Positions 7,585 to 17,810 of a stretch of DNA of 19,512 bases are shown here, one piece after another (the first letter of the stretch is position 1; every line of letters begins with the position of its first letter). A program made the position numbers and the translations under genes. The notes under the pieces are model-generated. The model made no database searches. It saw only the letters and a program-made list of their open reading frames with translations, and was not told where the DNA came from. Origin of the DNA: DASZGI01 sp035938995 (lineage in GTDB: Bacteria > Actinomycetota > Actinomycetes > Streptomycetales > Catenulisporaceae); NCBI RefSeq assembly GCF_035938995.1, contig NZ_DASZGI010000028.1, positions 1 to 19,512 on the forward strand, read 5' to 3'.

Positions 7585-8460
7585 ATGGCCCCCTCCGACG
7601 CTGCTCCGGCCCGCGAGTACATGCTCACCCTCTCCTGCCCCGACCAGCGCGGCATCGTCCACGCGGTCGCCAGCTTTCTGCTGGTCACCGGGTGCACGAT
7701 CGTGGACAGCCAGCAGTACGGCGACCCGGACACCGGACTGTTCTTCATGCGGGTGCACTTCGCCGCGCAGGAGCCGGGGGTCGACCTGGTCTCGCTCAAC
7801 GGCGGCTTCGCGGCCACCGCGGCGGCCTTCCACATGACCTGGCAGATCCACGACGCGGCGGACCGCATGCCGACCCTGATCATGGTCTCCAAGTTCGGGC
7901 ACTGCCTCAACGACCTGCTGTTCCGGCACAGCATCGGCGCGCTGCCCGTCCAGATCCCGGCCGTGGTGTCCAACCACACCGACTTCCGACCGCTGGTCGA
8001 GTCCTACGGGATCCCGTTCGTACACCTGCCGGTGACCCAGGCGAACAAGGCCGCGCAGGAGGCGCGCCTGCTGGACCTGGTGCGCGAGCAGGCCGTGGAA
8101 CTGGTGGTCCTGGCGCGCTACATGCAGGTGCTGTCCGACGACGTGTGCAAGAGCCTCGAGGGCCGGATCATCAACATCCACCACTCGTTCCTGCCGTCGT
8201 TCAAGGGCGCCAAGCCGTATCACCAGGCACACACCCGCGGAGTGAAGCTGATCGGCGCGACCGCGCACTACGTGACCGCGGATCTGGACGAGGGCCCGAT
8301 CATCGAGCAGGACGTCGCCCGCGTCGCCCACGGCCTGACCCCGGACCAACTGGTGGCCCTCGGCCGCGACGTCGAGTGCCGGGTCCTGTCCCGCGCGGTG
8401 GCCTGGCACTCCGAGCATCGGGTGCTGCTGAACGGCCGCCGCACGGTCGTTTTCCAGTAG
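7585..8460 (+). CDS. purU: Formyltetrahydrofolate deformylase PurU
   Basis: The 291-residue product hydrolyses 10-formyl-tetrahydrofolate to formate and tetrahydrofolate, balancing one-carbon units and supplying formate for PurT-type purine synthesis. An N-terminal ACT domain (about residues 11-90) opens with MLTLSCPDQRGIVHAVASF. The formyltransferase-fold hydrolase domain follows, with KFGHCLNDLL, VVSNHTDF, LARYMQVLS and INIHHSFLPSF (Asn197, His199-His200), and GATAHYVTADLDEGPII with Asp235. These are the Asn/His/Asp catalytic positions of the family, so the enzyme looks intact. Start ATG 7585 fits the family's N-terminus; no clear ribosome-binding site precedes it. The gene is divergent from tricorn protease (166-base gap). 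Its stop codon lies at the end of the first unit of a short imperfect tandem repeat (8442-8478). Confidence 0.97.
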   Translation: MAPSDAAPAREYMLTLSCPDQRGIVHAVASFLLVTGCTIVDSQQYGDPDTGLFFMRVHFAAQEPGVDLVSLNGGFAATAAAFHMTWQIHDAADRMPTLIMVSKFGHCLNDLLFRHSIGALPVQIPAVVSNHTDFRPLVESYGIPFVHLPVTQANKAAQEARLLDLVREQAVELVVLARYMQVLSDDVCKSLEGRIINIHHSFLPSFKGAKPYHQAHTRGVKLIGATAHYVTADLDEGPIIEQDVARVAHGLTPDQLVALGRDVECRVLSRAVAWHSEHRVLLNGRRTVVFQ

Positions 8461-8478
8461 CACGGTTGTTTTCAGTAG
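8442..8478 (+). repeat. Imperfect tandem duplication across the purU stop
   Basis: CACGGTCGTTTTCCAGTAG (8442-8460) is followed directly by CACGGTTGTTTTCAGTAG (8461-8478), differing by one substitution and one missing base. A third, more degenerate copy may follow at about 8487-8502. The second unit repeats the last residues and stop of purU outside the reading frame of the gene, so it looks like a replication-slippage product. Confidence 0.8.
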
Positions 8479-8507
8479 CTCAGCAGCGCTGTCTTTCAGC
8501 AGCCCGG

Positions 8508-9005
8508 TCAGGCCCCGGGCGGCGGCGTCAGGTCGAACCGGGAGACGACGTCGGGCAGCCAGGCGGGCCGCCCGAACTCGAGCCCGTACTTGGCGGCGAG
8601 GATCGGGACCGTGTCCTCGGTCGGCGGCGGTCCGTCGGCGAGCATTTCGGACAGCTCGCGGAAGAAGTGCTCGAACCCGGCCGGGCTGATGATCTCGATC
8701 ATCCGAGCCGGGACGGGGCCGGCGTTCCACATCGTGTGCATTTCCCCGCGCGGCTTGGTGATGTAGCCGCCGGGGCCCAGGACGGCCTCGCGGTCGCCGG
8801 AGCGGAACCCGATCTCGCCCTCGGTGACGATCGAGTACTCGTCCTCGCGCGTGTGCAGGTGCGGCGGCACCAGCGCCCCGACCGGGAACGGGTGCTCGAC
8901 GACGGAGACGGCGCCGCCGGCGCGCGGCCGCAGGGCGACGGCAAGGGCGCGGACCGCGTCCGGCACGCGGTGATCGGCCACGCGGCGGCGTTCTCCACAT
9001 GGCAC
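8508..9005 (-). CDS. Small single-domain cupin protein, 5' end possibly truncated
   Basis: Both cupin motifs are complete. Motif 1 reads G-x5-HLH-x4-E-x6-G (His49, His51, Glu56 counted from GTG 9005). Motif 2 reads G-x5-P-x-G-x2-H-x3-N (His90, Asn94). A metal-binding cupin barrel is therefore expected, followed by a helical tail containing IEIISPAGFEHFF, frequent in actinobacterial quercetinase-like or unassigned small cupins. The substrate is unknown. The first 25 or so residues do not resemble the N-terminus usual in this family. They lie in DNA that, on the other strand, reads as the end of a TetR regulator, and no ribosome-binding site precedes the GTG. A later start such as the GTG inside RVPDAV is possible. 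The gene may have lost its original 5' end and promoter and may not be expressed. Confidence 0.78.
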   Translation of the reverse strand: MPCGERRRVADHRVPDAVRALAVALRPRAGGAVSVVEHPFPVGALVPPHLHTREDEYSIVTEGEIGFRSGDREAVLGPGGYITKPRGEMHTMWNAGPVPARMIEIISPAGFEHFFRELSEMLADGPPPTEDTVPILAAKYGLEFGRPAWLPDVVSRFDLTPPPGA

Positions 9006-9092
9006 TCGCTGTGCCGCGAGCAGGGGCTCGCGGACGGTGAGGCAGCCGAGGTCATGGCCACACTGGTGGAAGCAGTCGGCGCCGGGTCCTGA
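8940..9092 (+). pseudogene. C-terminal remnant of a TetR-family regulator
   Basis: Read in frame to the TGA at 9092, the plus strand gives GADRVRHAVIGHAAAFSTWH, then SLCREQGLADGEAAEVMATL, followed by VEAVGAGS. This has the look of the last helices of a TetR-family ligand domain (a WHSLC-x-EQGL segment, then a Met/Leu-rich final helix). Upstream of about 8940 the frame continues only as antisense of the cupin gene, with no helix-turn-helix. I infer a fragment left by a deletion that joined the end of a tetR gene to the 5' part of the cupin gene. Chance resemblance in a high-G+C frame is the alternative. Confidence 0.55.
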
Positions 9093-9100
9093 ATCAGCGT

Positions 9101-9128
9101 CCGGTGATCGTGCGCATTCACGATCCGG
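9101..9128. terminator. Hairpin just after the TetR remnant
   Basis: GATCGTG (9106-9112) and CACGATC (9119-9125) pair perfectly around a 6-base loop, and the stem extends with CCGG/CCGG across a one-base bulge. It begins 9 bases after the remnant's stop codon, which fits the terminator of the former regulator gene. No U-tract follows. Confidence 0.45.
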
Positions 9129-9238
9129 CCATCCCGGCAGCGGGGCACCGACCCGGTCATTGAGGGTGCTGAGGAGAACCCACAGCGGCCCTCCTTCGAG
9201 GCGCCTTCGACGGGTCCTCAGGCTGCCGTGATTACGTT

Positions 9239-9258
9239 AGATCACGATGGAGTGATCT
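9239..9258. promoter_or_regulatory. 7-bp inverted repeat beside the DnaA boxes
   Basis: AGATCAC (9239-9245), a 6-base spacer, then GTGATCT (9252-9258) is a perfect dyad of 20 bases, the size of a dimeric repressor operator. It ends 5 bases before the first DnaA box. A binding protein cannot be named. Confidence 0.45.
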
Positions 9259-9263
9259 CTGCG

Positions 9264-9316
9264 TTATCCACAGAATGTATCCACAGGTCGTGGACAACGG
9301 ATCATGATTATCCACA
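9264..9316. other. Cluster of four DnaA boxes
   Basis: Four 9-mers lie within 53 bases: TTATCCACA (9264-9272, exact consensus), GTATCCACA (9277-9285, one mismatch), TTGTCCACG on the minus strand (9289-9297, one mismatch to TTGTCCACA) and TTATCCACA (9308-9316, exact). Start-to-start spacings are 13, 12 and 19 bases, close to one or two helical turns. An 8-bp palindrome ATCATGAT (9301-9308) sits between boxes three and four. Two exact A+T-rich boxes this close in such G+C-rich DNA are unlikely by chance. Confidence 0.72.
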
Positions 9317-9511
9317 GCCCAAACGGGGTATCAATCATTCCCTCGGCGCGATCCCGCCCAGTTCGGAGTCGGTTCGACCGGAGGCCCGACCGAATTCGTG
9401 TTCTGTTCATGAAGCCGAACGGGCGGTGACGGAATCGCTCATACGGGGCAGCGGGCGCCTGACCGTCGGAACCCGCTTCGACTCGGGCCCGGATCGCGGA
9501 TCGCTCGGACC

Positions 9512-9532
9512 GGTGGACAAACCTGTGGACAG
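9512..9532 (-). other. Pair of further DnaA-box-like sites
   Basis: On the minus strand TTGTCCACC (9512-9520) and CTGTCCACA (9524-9532) each differ by one base from TTGTCCACA. They are 12 bases apart, the same spacing as in the main cluster about 200 bases to the left. Confidence 0.55.
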
Positions 9533-9637
9533 CCGCCCGGGGGGCCGTGGGTTTCCCCCAGTCGCCCAGGCGCGGCGAAGCCAACCGATGCGGTTTTCCC
9601 CAGCCGCTTGCGCCAGCCGCCCTGCCGCCAGCTGCGC

Positions 9638-12463
9638 TCAGCCGGTGTTGCGCAGGCCCGCCGCGACGCCGTTCACCGTCAACAGCAGCGCGCGCGTCAG
9701 CTGCGGCTCGACGTCGTTCCCGGCGTCGACCGCATCCCGCTGCCGCTTGAGCAGCGCGACCTGGAGGTACGAGATCGGGTCGAGGTAGCGGTCGCGGATG
9801 CGCAGGGTACGCGCGAGCACCGGGTTCTGGCCGAGCAACTCCGTCTTTTCCGAGACCTTCAGCACCTGTTGGACCGTCAGGTCGTGCTCCTGCTTGATGG
9901 TGTCGAAGACGTGCCGCAGCTCGTCGGGCACCAGCTGGTCGACATACCGCGCCGCGATCCGCAGATCCGTCTTCGCCAGGGTCATCGACACGTTCGACAG
10001 GAAGTTCCGGAAGAAGTGCCAGTCCGCGAACATCTCCTCCAGCACGTCCGCGTGGCCCTCCCGGTACGCCCACGCGATTCCGGTGCCGACCCCGAACCAG
10101 CCCGGCACGATCTGCCGCGACTGGGTCCACCCGAACACCCACGGGATCGCGCGCAGGCCCTCGAGTCCCGCGCCGGAGTCCGGGCGGCGCGACGGGCGCG
10201 AGCCGAGATGCAGGTCGCCGAGCTGGTCCACCGGGGTCGAGGCGAGGAAGTACTTCGGCAGGTCCGGGTCCTCGACCAGCGCGCGGTACCGGGCGTGCGC
10301 GGCGTCCGAGATCCCGGTCATGGTCGCGGTCCACCGCGCCAGCGCCTCCGGGCTCTGCCGCGGGCCCAGGTGCAGCACCGAGGACTCCAGCGTCGCGGCG
10401 ACGGTGAGCTCCAGGTTCTCCCGGGCCAGTTCCGGCAGCGCGTACTTGTCCGAGATCACCTCGCCCTGCTCGGTGACCTTGATCTCGCCCTCGAGTGTCC
10501 CCCATGGCTGCGCCAGGATCGCCGTATGCGTCGGCCCGCCGCCCCGCCCGACCGTGCCGCCGCGGCCGTGGAACAGCCGCAGCCGGATGCCGTGGCGGTG
10601 CGCCACGTCGCGCAGCCGCCGCTGCGCCAGGTGGATCTCCCACTGGCTGGTGGTGATCCCGGCCGCCTTGTTCGAGTCGCTGTAGCCGAGCATCACCTCC
10701 TGCACGTCCCCGCGCAGCCGCACGAGCTTGCGGTACGATGGGTCGCTGAGCAGGTCGTTGAGGATCGTGTCGGCCTGCCGCAGCTCCTCGACCGTCTCCA
10801 GCAGCGGCACGAACCCGATCGCGGCCCGCTCGGCGCGCAGGTCGATCAGCCCCGCCTCGCGCGCCATCAGCACCGCCGCGTACACGTCGTCCACCCCGCG
10901 GCACATCGAGATGATGTAGCTCTCGATGACATCCGGACCGAACCGGTCGATCGCCTCCCGGATCGCGGTGAAAATGCCGAAGGTGCGCGCCCCGGCCTCG
11001 TCCAGCAGTGGCGTCGCGGTCGCCGGGTCGGGCGCCTTGTGGATGGCGACCGGCAGTAGAGCCAGCGGCCGGCGCGAGCGTAGTTCCTTGGCCAGCAGCC
11101 CGGCCCGGTAGTCGCGCGGCATGTCCTCGTACCGCCACGCCTCGCCGCCAAGCCGGTCGAACAGCTGCCCGATCGCGTGGTGGTGCGCGTCGGCGTGCTC
11201 GCGCACATCCAGCGTGGCCAGCCGCAGCCCGAAGGCGGACACGGTGCGGATCACCTGGTCCAGCGAACCGCGCGCGATCAGCTCGCCCCGGTCCGCCAGC
11301 AGCGACTCGCGCATCAGCATCAGATCCGCGACCAGCTCGTCGCCGTTGAGGTAGTCCACACCGGGCACGTGCGGCCGCTGCTTCGCGATCCGCTTGCGAG
11401 TGTTGATCAGCTTGTGCCGGACGCAGATCGCCTTGAGCCGGTAGGGCTCCTCCTGGTTCAGCCGCTTGTAGCGCGGCGCGATGTCCGGCAGCGCCGCGAT
11501 GTCCGCCGCCACGGACTCCTCGAGCTGCGGGGTGATCCGGGCGATCCGCTTCGAGGTGGACAGCGCCGAGCGCAGCTGGTCGACCACCTTGAGCGCGTCG
11601 CTGATCGCGCGCTCGTGCTGGAGCGTGAGGATCTCCAGCGTCAGCGTCGGGGTGACGTTCGGGTTGCCGTCCCGGTCCCCGCCGATCCACGAGCCGAAGG
11701 AGAGCGGCCGGGCGTCCACCGGCAGCGTGACGTCGATCCGGTCCAGTTCCGCGGCCAGCTCGTCGAGTACGTCAGGCACCGCGCTGGCGTGCAGCTCGTC
11801 CAGGTAGTACAGCGCGTTGCGGGCCTCGTCGGTCGGATCGGGCCGGGAGACGCGCAGCTCGTCGGTCTGCCACAGCGACTCGACCAGCTCGGCCAGCTTC
11901 CGCTCGGCCCGCCGCCGCGCCACCGGGTCGCTGGACTCGGCGAACGGGTTCGCGTCCAGGAGCAGCGCGATCTGGCGCAGCTTGGTCAGGATGGTGCGGC
12001 GCGCGGCCTCGGTCGGGTGCGCGGTGAACACCGGACGGACCGAGAGGTACGAGACGACCTGCTCCACCCAGTCCCGGGTCACCTTGGACTCGGGGTCGTC
12101 GATCGCCCGGGCGATGCGGTCGATCGCCTGCGTCAGCCACGAGCCGACGGTCGCCCGCTCGGCGTGCAGCTCCCGGCCGCGGTGCACCTGCTCGGTGACG
12201 TTCGCCAGATAGAAGTACGAACTGAAGGCGCGCACCAGCCGGATCGCCGTCGCCAGGTCGATCTCCGCCAGGCGCAGCGCGGCCCGCTCGCCGTCCGCCG
12301 GGTCCGCCGACCGGGTCAGTGCCCGGATCTCCTCGACCAGGTCGTACAGCTCCTGGCCCTCCTGCCGGACCAGCGTGCGTCCGAGCAGCTCGCCCAGGGC
12401 CTTGATGTCGGCGCGCAGAGCCGATTCCGGGGCGGGGGCGGCGGCTGAGGTGGTCTCGGGCAT
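9638..12463 (-). CDS. ppc: Phosphoenolpyruvate carboxylase
   Basis: The 941-residue product is full length for the bacterial enzyme, which carboxylates phosphoenolpyruvate to oxaloacetate (anaplerotic, cytoplasmic, Mg-dependent). Signatures run in order: VFTAHPTEAARRTIL with catalytic His149, GSWIGGDRDGNPNVTPTLT, VMLGYSDSNKAAGITTSQW, then FHGRGGTVGRGGGPTH with His632. These are followed by EQGEVISDKYA and the conserved C-terminal tail ending AAGLRNTG. All expected catalytic segments are present and unbroken, so the gene looks functional. The start is ATG 12463 with GAGGA (12470-12474 on the minus strand) 6 bases before it. The SUKH-type gene lies upstream in the same orientation with a 138-base gap, so separate transcription is likely; a weak promoter candidate is noted at 12523-12551. 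Confidence 0.99.
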   Translation of the reverse strand: MPETTSAAAPAPESALRADIKALGELLGRTLVRQEGQELYDLVEEIRALTRSADPADGERAALRLAEIDLATAIRLVRAFSSYFYLANVTEQVHRGRELHAERATVGSWLTQAIDRIARAIDDPESKVTRDWVEQVVSYLSVRPVFTAHPTEAARRTILTKLRQIALLLDANPFAESSDPVARRRAERKLAELVESLWQTDELRVSRPDPTDEARNALYYLDELHASAVPDVLDELAAELDRIDVTLPVDARPLSFGSWIGGDRDGNPNVTPTLTLEILTLQHERAISDALKVVDQLRSALSTSKRIARITPQLEESVAADIAALPDIAPRYKRLNQEEPYRLKAICVRHKLINTRKRIAKQRPHVPGVDYLNGDELVADLMLMRESLLADRGELIARGSLDQVIRTVSAFGLRLATLDVREHADAHHHAIGQLFDRLGGEAWRYEDMPRDYRAGLLAKELRSRRPLALLPVAIHKAPDPATATPLLDEAGARTFGIFTAIREAIDRFGPDVIESYIISMCRGVDDVYAAVLMAREAGLIDLRAERAAIGFVPLLETVEELRQADTILNDLLSDPSYRKLVRLRGDVQEVMLGYSDSNKAAGITTSQWEIHLAQRRLRDVAHRHGIRLRLFHGRGGTVGRGGGPTHTAILAQPWGTLEGEIKVTEQGEVISDKYALPELARENLELTVAATLESSVLHLGPRQSPEALARWTATMTGISDAAHARYRALVEDPDLPKYFLASTPVDQLGDLHLGSRPSRRPDSGAGLEGLRAIPWVFGWTQSRQIVPGWFGVGTGIAWAYREGHADVLEEMFADWHFFRNFLSNVSMTLAKTDLRIAARYVDQLVPDELRHVFDTIKQEHDLTVQQVLKVSEKTELLGQNPVLARTLRIRDRYLDPISYLQVALLKRQRDAVDAGNDVEPQLTRALLLTVNGVAAGLRNTG

Positions 12464-12522
12464 GGCTCATCCTCGGCAGATCGGCGAACTGCTGGCGACC
12501 ACGCTGTCCCCATGTCGGGCAC

Positions 12523-12551
12523 ATACTATGCGGCGCACGTCACACCGTCTT
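12523..12551 (-). promoter_or_regulatory. Candidate ppc promoter
   Basis: On the minus strand TAGTAT (12528-12523) is a good -10 element, with AAGACG 17 bases upstream as a poor -35. It lies 60 bases before the ppc start in an otherwise empty 138-base gap. This was judged by eye and is weak. Confidence 0.3.
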
Positions 12552-12601
12552 TACCTGTTCACCCGGTGAGACTCAACGACCGTTCGGGTTCGGCTCGCCG
12601 C

Positions 12602-13621
12602 CTAGCGCGGCTGTAGGTAGTCCGGAAGCGCACTGCCCAGGTCCGTAGAGGCCGGCAGGCTGCGTGCGTGTCCGGTGCGGACCGCGGATTCGGAGATCTC
12701 CAAGATCTGCGCGGGCAGCGCCACCAGGTGCCGGGCGAAGTCGTCGAAGTCGTTGCCGACGCGGTGCAGCAGCTCGGCGCACACCGACGCGGCGTCCCGG
12801 CCGTCGTTGTCCCGGGGATCGTCGTCGTCGAAGTACCAGACCGAGCCCAGGTCCCCGCCGCGGATCTTGAGCGCGAGCATGCCGCCCTGCACGAACCCGA
12901 TGCCGAGGTACTCCTCGGTGAACCGGTCGTACAGCGACTGGTTCGCGTACACCAGGTCCTGGTGCGGATCGGAGCGGCGCAGCCCGAACAGCCAGCCGTC
13001 CGCGATGAACCCGCAGTTGAGGTTGACCGCGGCGACCAGCGGCCGGCCGCCGTCGGTGCCGCCGAGGAACCGCCGGTAGGACACCGGCAGCTGGAATCCG
13101 AGCTGCCCCTCGAGCTGGACCAGCGCCTCCTCGGGCACCGAGCCGGACCGTTCGAACGCCACCGGTTCGAGCATCCCCTCGTGCCACAGCCCTGTCTTCG
13201 ACGGATCCACACCGAGCGTCGCGATGCCGCCGTGGTGCCGGAACGAGGCGTTGAGCTCAGCGGGCACGAGGAACATGCGTCGGCTGCGCGCCTCGTGCAC
13301 CCACGTCCACGCCTCGGGCGTGACGGTCGGAGGCCGGCCCTGCTGCCATAACGGGTCGCCGCTCGCCGCGCCGATCAGGTTCGCCGCGATCACGTCGGTC
13401 ACCCGCACCTCGTCCATCGACAGCCCGGACGGCGGGTCGGCGATCTCGACCGCCAGCCGCGCGTAGACCGAGAAGTTCGGATAGCCGTGGAAGTCCACGT
13501 AGACGCCGCGCGGGTACTTGCGGTCCAGTTCCGGGTCGCTGAACTCGATGAGCCGACCCGCGAACTGCCCATTGGGTATCGCGGAGCGCGTCGGCGACCC
13601 CATGCCCGATCCTTGCGTCAT
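12602..13621 (-). CDS. WHH-nuclease-like / SMI1-KNR4 (SUKH) fusion protein
   Basis: The 339-residue protein appears to have two parts. Residues about 25-135 resemble toxin nucleases of the HNH/endonuclease VII type with the WHH motif: GVYVDFHGYPNFSVYA, RVTDVIAANLIG, then TPEAWTWVHEARSRRMFLVP and AELNASFRHHGG. The motif normally reads W-x-W-H-H or W-H-H; here the first His is Val108 (WTWVH, 105-109). The usual His after LVP-x-E-L is Asn124, while His129-His130 remain, so catalysis is doubtful. Residues about 158-300 are a SUKH (SMI1/KNR4) domain: PEEALVQLEGQLGFQLPVSY, then RRFLGGTDGG, and later GSVWYFDDDDP. SUKH proteins are typically immunity proteins for such toxins. ATG 13621 has TGGAG 4 bases away; ATG 13603 with AAGGA 7 bases away is an equally good start. 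No signal peptide is visible. The role is unknown: immunity protein, inactive toxin relic or regulator. Confidence 0.78.
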   Translation of the reverse strand: MTQGSGMGSPTRSAIPNGQFAGRLIEFSDPELDRKYPRGVYVDFHGYPNFSVYARLAVEIADPPSGLSMDEVRVTDVIAANLIGAASGDPLWQQGRPPTVTPEAWTWVHEARSRRMFLVPAELNASFRHHGGIATLGVDPSKTGLWHEGMLEPVAFERSGSVPEEALVQLEGQLGFQLPVSYRRFLGGTDGGRPLVAAVNLNCGFIADGWLFGLRRSDPHQDLVYANQSLYDRFTEEYLGIGFVQGGMLALKIRGGDLGSVWYFDDDDPRDNDGRDAASVCAELLHRVGNDFDDFARHLVALPAQILEISESAVRTGHARSLPASTDLGSALPDYLQPR

Positions 13622-13645
13622 CGTTCTCCAGCCCTTTTCGCGACA

Positions 13646-13660
13646 GTTACGTCACGGAAC
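13646..13660. promoter_or_regulatory. Palindromic operator candidate upstream of the SUKH gene
   Basis: GTTACGTCACGGAAC pairs GTT/AAC and CGT/ACG about its centre, so six of seven base pairs are symmetric. It lies 25-39 bases before the gene start, a usual place for a repressor site. It superficially resembles a GlnR box (GTTAC first half), but the second half does not fit. Confidence 0.35.
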
Positions 13661-14039
13661 AGCTAGCACCGTACTGCGCGCGCCGCTACAGCACACGGCG
13701 ATACACAAGACCGTACCTGGGCAGACCGGGGGTGCGGTAGGCGGGAGCGCCGTTTTGGGGACTCTTGTGCCAGCTCAGTAACCGGCTCAGCGCAGCGAGT
13801 ACAGGCCCACCGCCGCAGGCCGGACCTGCCCCGCCAGTGTGCCGCGCCGACCACCCCGCGTGATGCGGGTTCTGATATCGGCCGCCTACCGTGATGCCCG
13901 CCGCGGACCCGCGTGCTCCGGCCTCGCTGGCGCTCAGCCGTCCGCGCGCTCCCGGCTCCACCAGAACTGAGACCCGCCCACCCAGCCCGGCCGCTCCGCG
14001 TCAGCGGGGCGCACGGCTCCTCGCGTCGGGACTGGACGC

Positions 14040-14071
14040 CCCTTTGGCTCCGGGGCCCTTTGGCTCCGGGG
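14040..14071 (+). repeat. Perfect 16-bp tandem duplication
   Basis: The unit CCCTTTGGCTCCGGGG occurs twice without a gap (14040-14055 and 14056-14071). It lies in the non-coding region before mfd and is most simply a slippage duplication. Confidence 0.85.
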
Positions 14072-14120
14072 CCGTGCGCCGCGCTCCAACCGGCCCCGAG
14101 CGCGCGTCAGCGCGACTGCG

Positions 14121-14126
14121 TACCCT
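14121..14126 (+). promoter_or_regulatory. Candidate -10 element for mfd
   Basis: TACCCT, preceded by CGACTGCG, resembles actinobacterial -10 hexamers (TAnnnT). No matching -35 hexamer is visible 16-18 bases upstream. If used, transcription would start near 14133 and give a leader of about 70 bases containing both hairpins at 14137-14170. Confidence 0.3.
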
Positions 14127-14136
14127 GGAATCAACC

Positions 14137-14170
14137 ACCCCCCGTCCGCGCGGACTGGGGGTAGTCCGCG
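14137..14170 (+). promoter_or_regulatory. Two mutually exclusive hairpins in the mfd leader
   Basis: Hairpin A pairs ACCCCCCGTCCG (14137-14148) with CGGACTGGGGGT (14151-14162), 11 of 12 positions, with a very tight loop. Hairpin B pairs CGCGGACT (14149-14156) with AGTCCGCG (14163-14170), a perfect 8-bp stem with a 6-base loop. They share 14149-14162, so only one can form. The ribosome-binding site of mfd follows at 14190-14195. This arrangement could be an attenuator, or simply a strong terminator-like structure. Confidence 0.5.
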
Positions 14171-14201
14171 TTGCCCGCTCGTGATCCGCGAGGAGTCCCC
14201 C

Positions 14202-17771
<3,570 letters not shown>

Positions 17772-17810
17772 CTGTCTGCTGATGTGAGGGCGCCCCGTAA
17801 CCTTGTCGGC

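Larger units (their letters stand above)
9093..9637. other. Gene-free region with DnaA-box cluster
   Basis: These 545 bases hold no credible gene: plus-strand open frames here lack family resemblance and a ribosome-binding site. The part at about 9226-9345 is visibly richer in A+T than the rest of the window. It contains a hairpin (9101-9128), a short inverted repeat (9239-9258) and DnaA-box-like 9-mers, annotated separately. The ppc stop lies at the right edge. Confidence 0.75.
13622..14201. other. Gene-poor divergent region between the SUKH gene and mfd
   Basis: There is no credible coding sequence in these 580 bases. The longest plus-strand frame (13891-14184) is a Pro/Arg/Ala-rich string with no ribosome-binding site. 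The region should carry the promoters of the SUKH gene (leftward) and mfd (rightward), and it holds a palindrome at 13646-13660, a 16-bp tandem repeat and leader hairpins, listed separately. Confidence 0.7.

Noticed and set aside
7419..7979. N-terminal extension of the tricorn frame upstream of GTG 7418
   Set aside because: Most of it is antisense to the 5' part of purU and unlike tricorn proteins, whose homology starts at SAYLRYPHL right after GTG 7418.
9264..9532. Chromosomal origin oriC
   Set aside because: dnaA, dnaN, rpmH and gyr genes are absent from both flanks, and only six boxes are present, fewer than the many boxes of an actinobacterial oriC.
9583..9597. Small hairpin AACCG-ATG-CGGTT followed by TTTT as a terminator
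   Set aside because: The stem is only 5 bp, on the plus strand, where no gene ends just upstream.
9228..9788. Open frame of 186 codons on the plus strand
   Set aside because: It runs across the DnaA-box region into antisense of ppc, has no ribosome-binding site or family resemblance, and its composition changes at the ppc border.
13646..13661. GlnR box upstream of the SUKH gene
   Set aside because: The first half GTTAC fits, but the second half reads GAACA instead of GaAAC, so the dyad reading is preferred.
13891..14184. 97-codon plus-strand open frame before mfd
   Set aside because: It is a Pro/Arg/Ala-rich low-complexity string spanning a tandem duplication and the mfd leader hairpins, with no ribosome-binding site. 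It is a typical chance frame in G+C-rich DNA.
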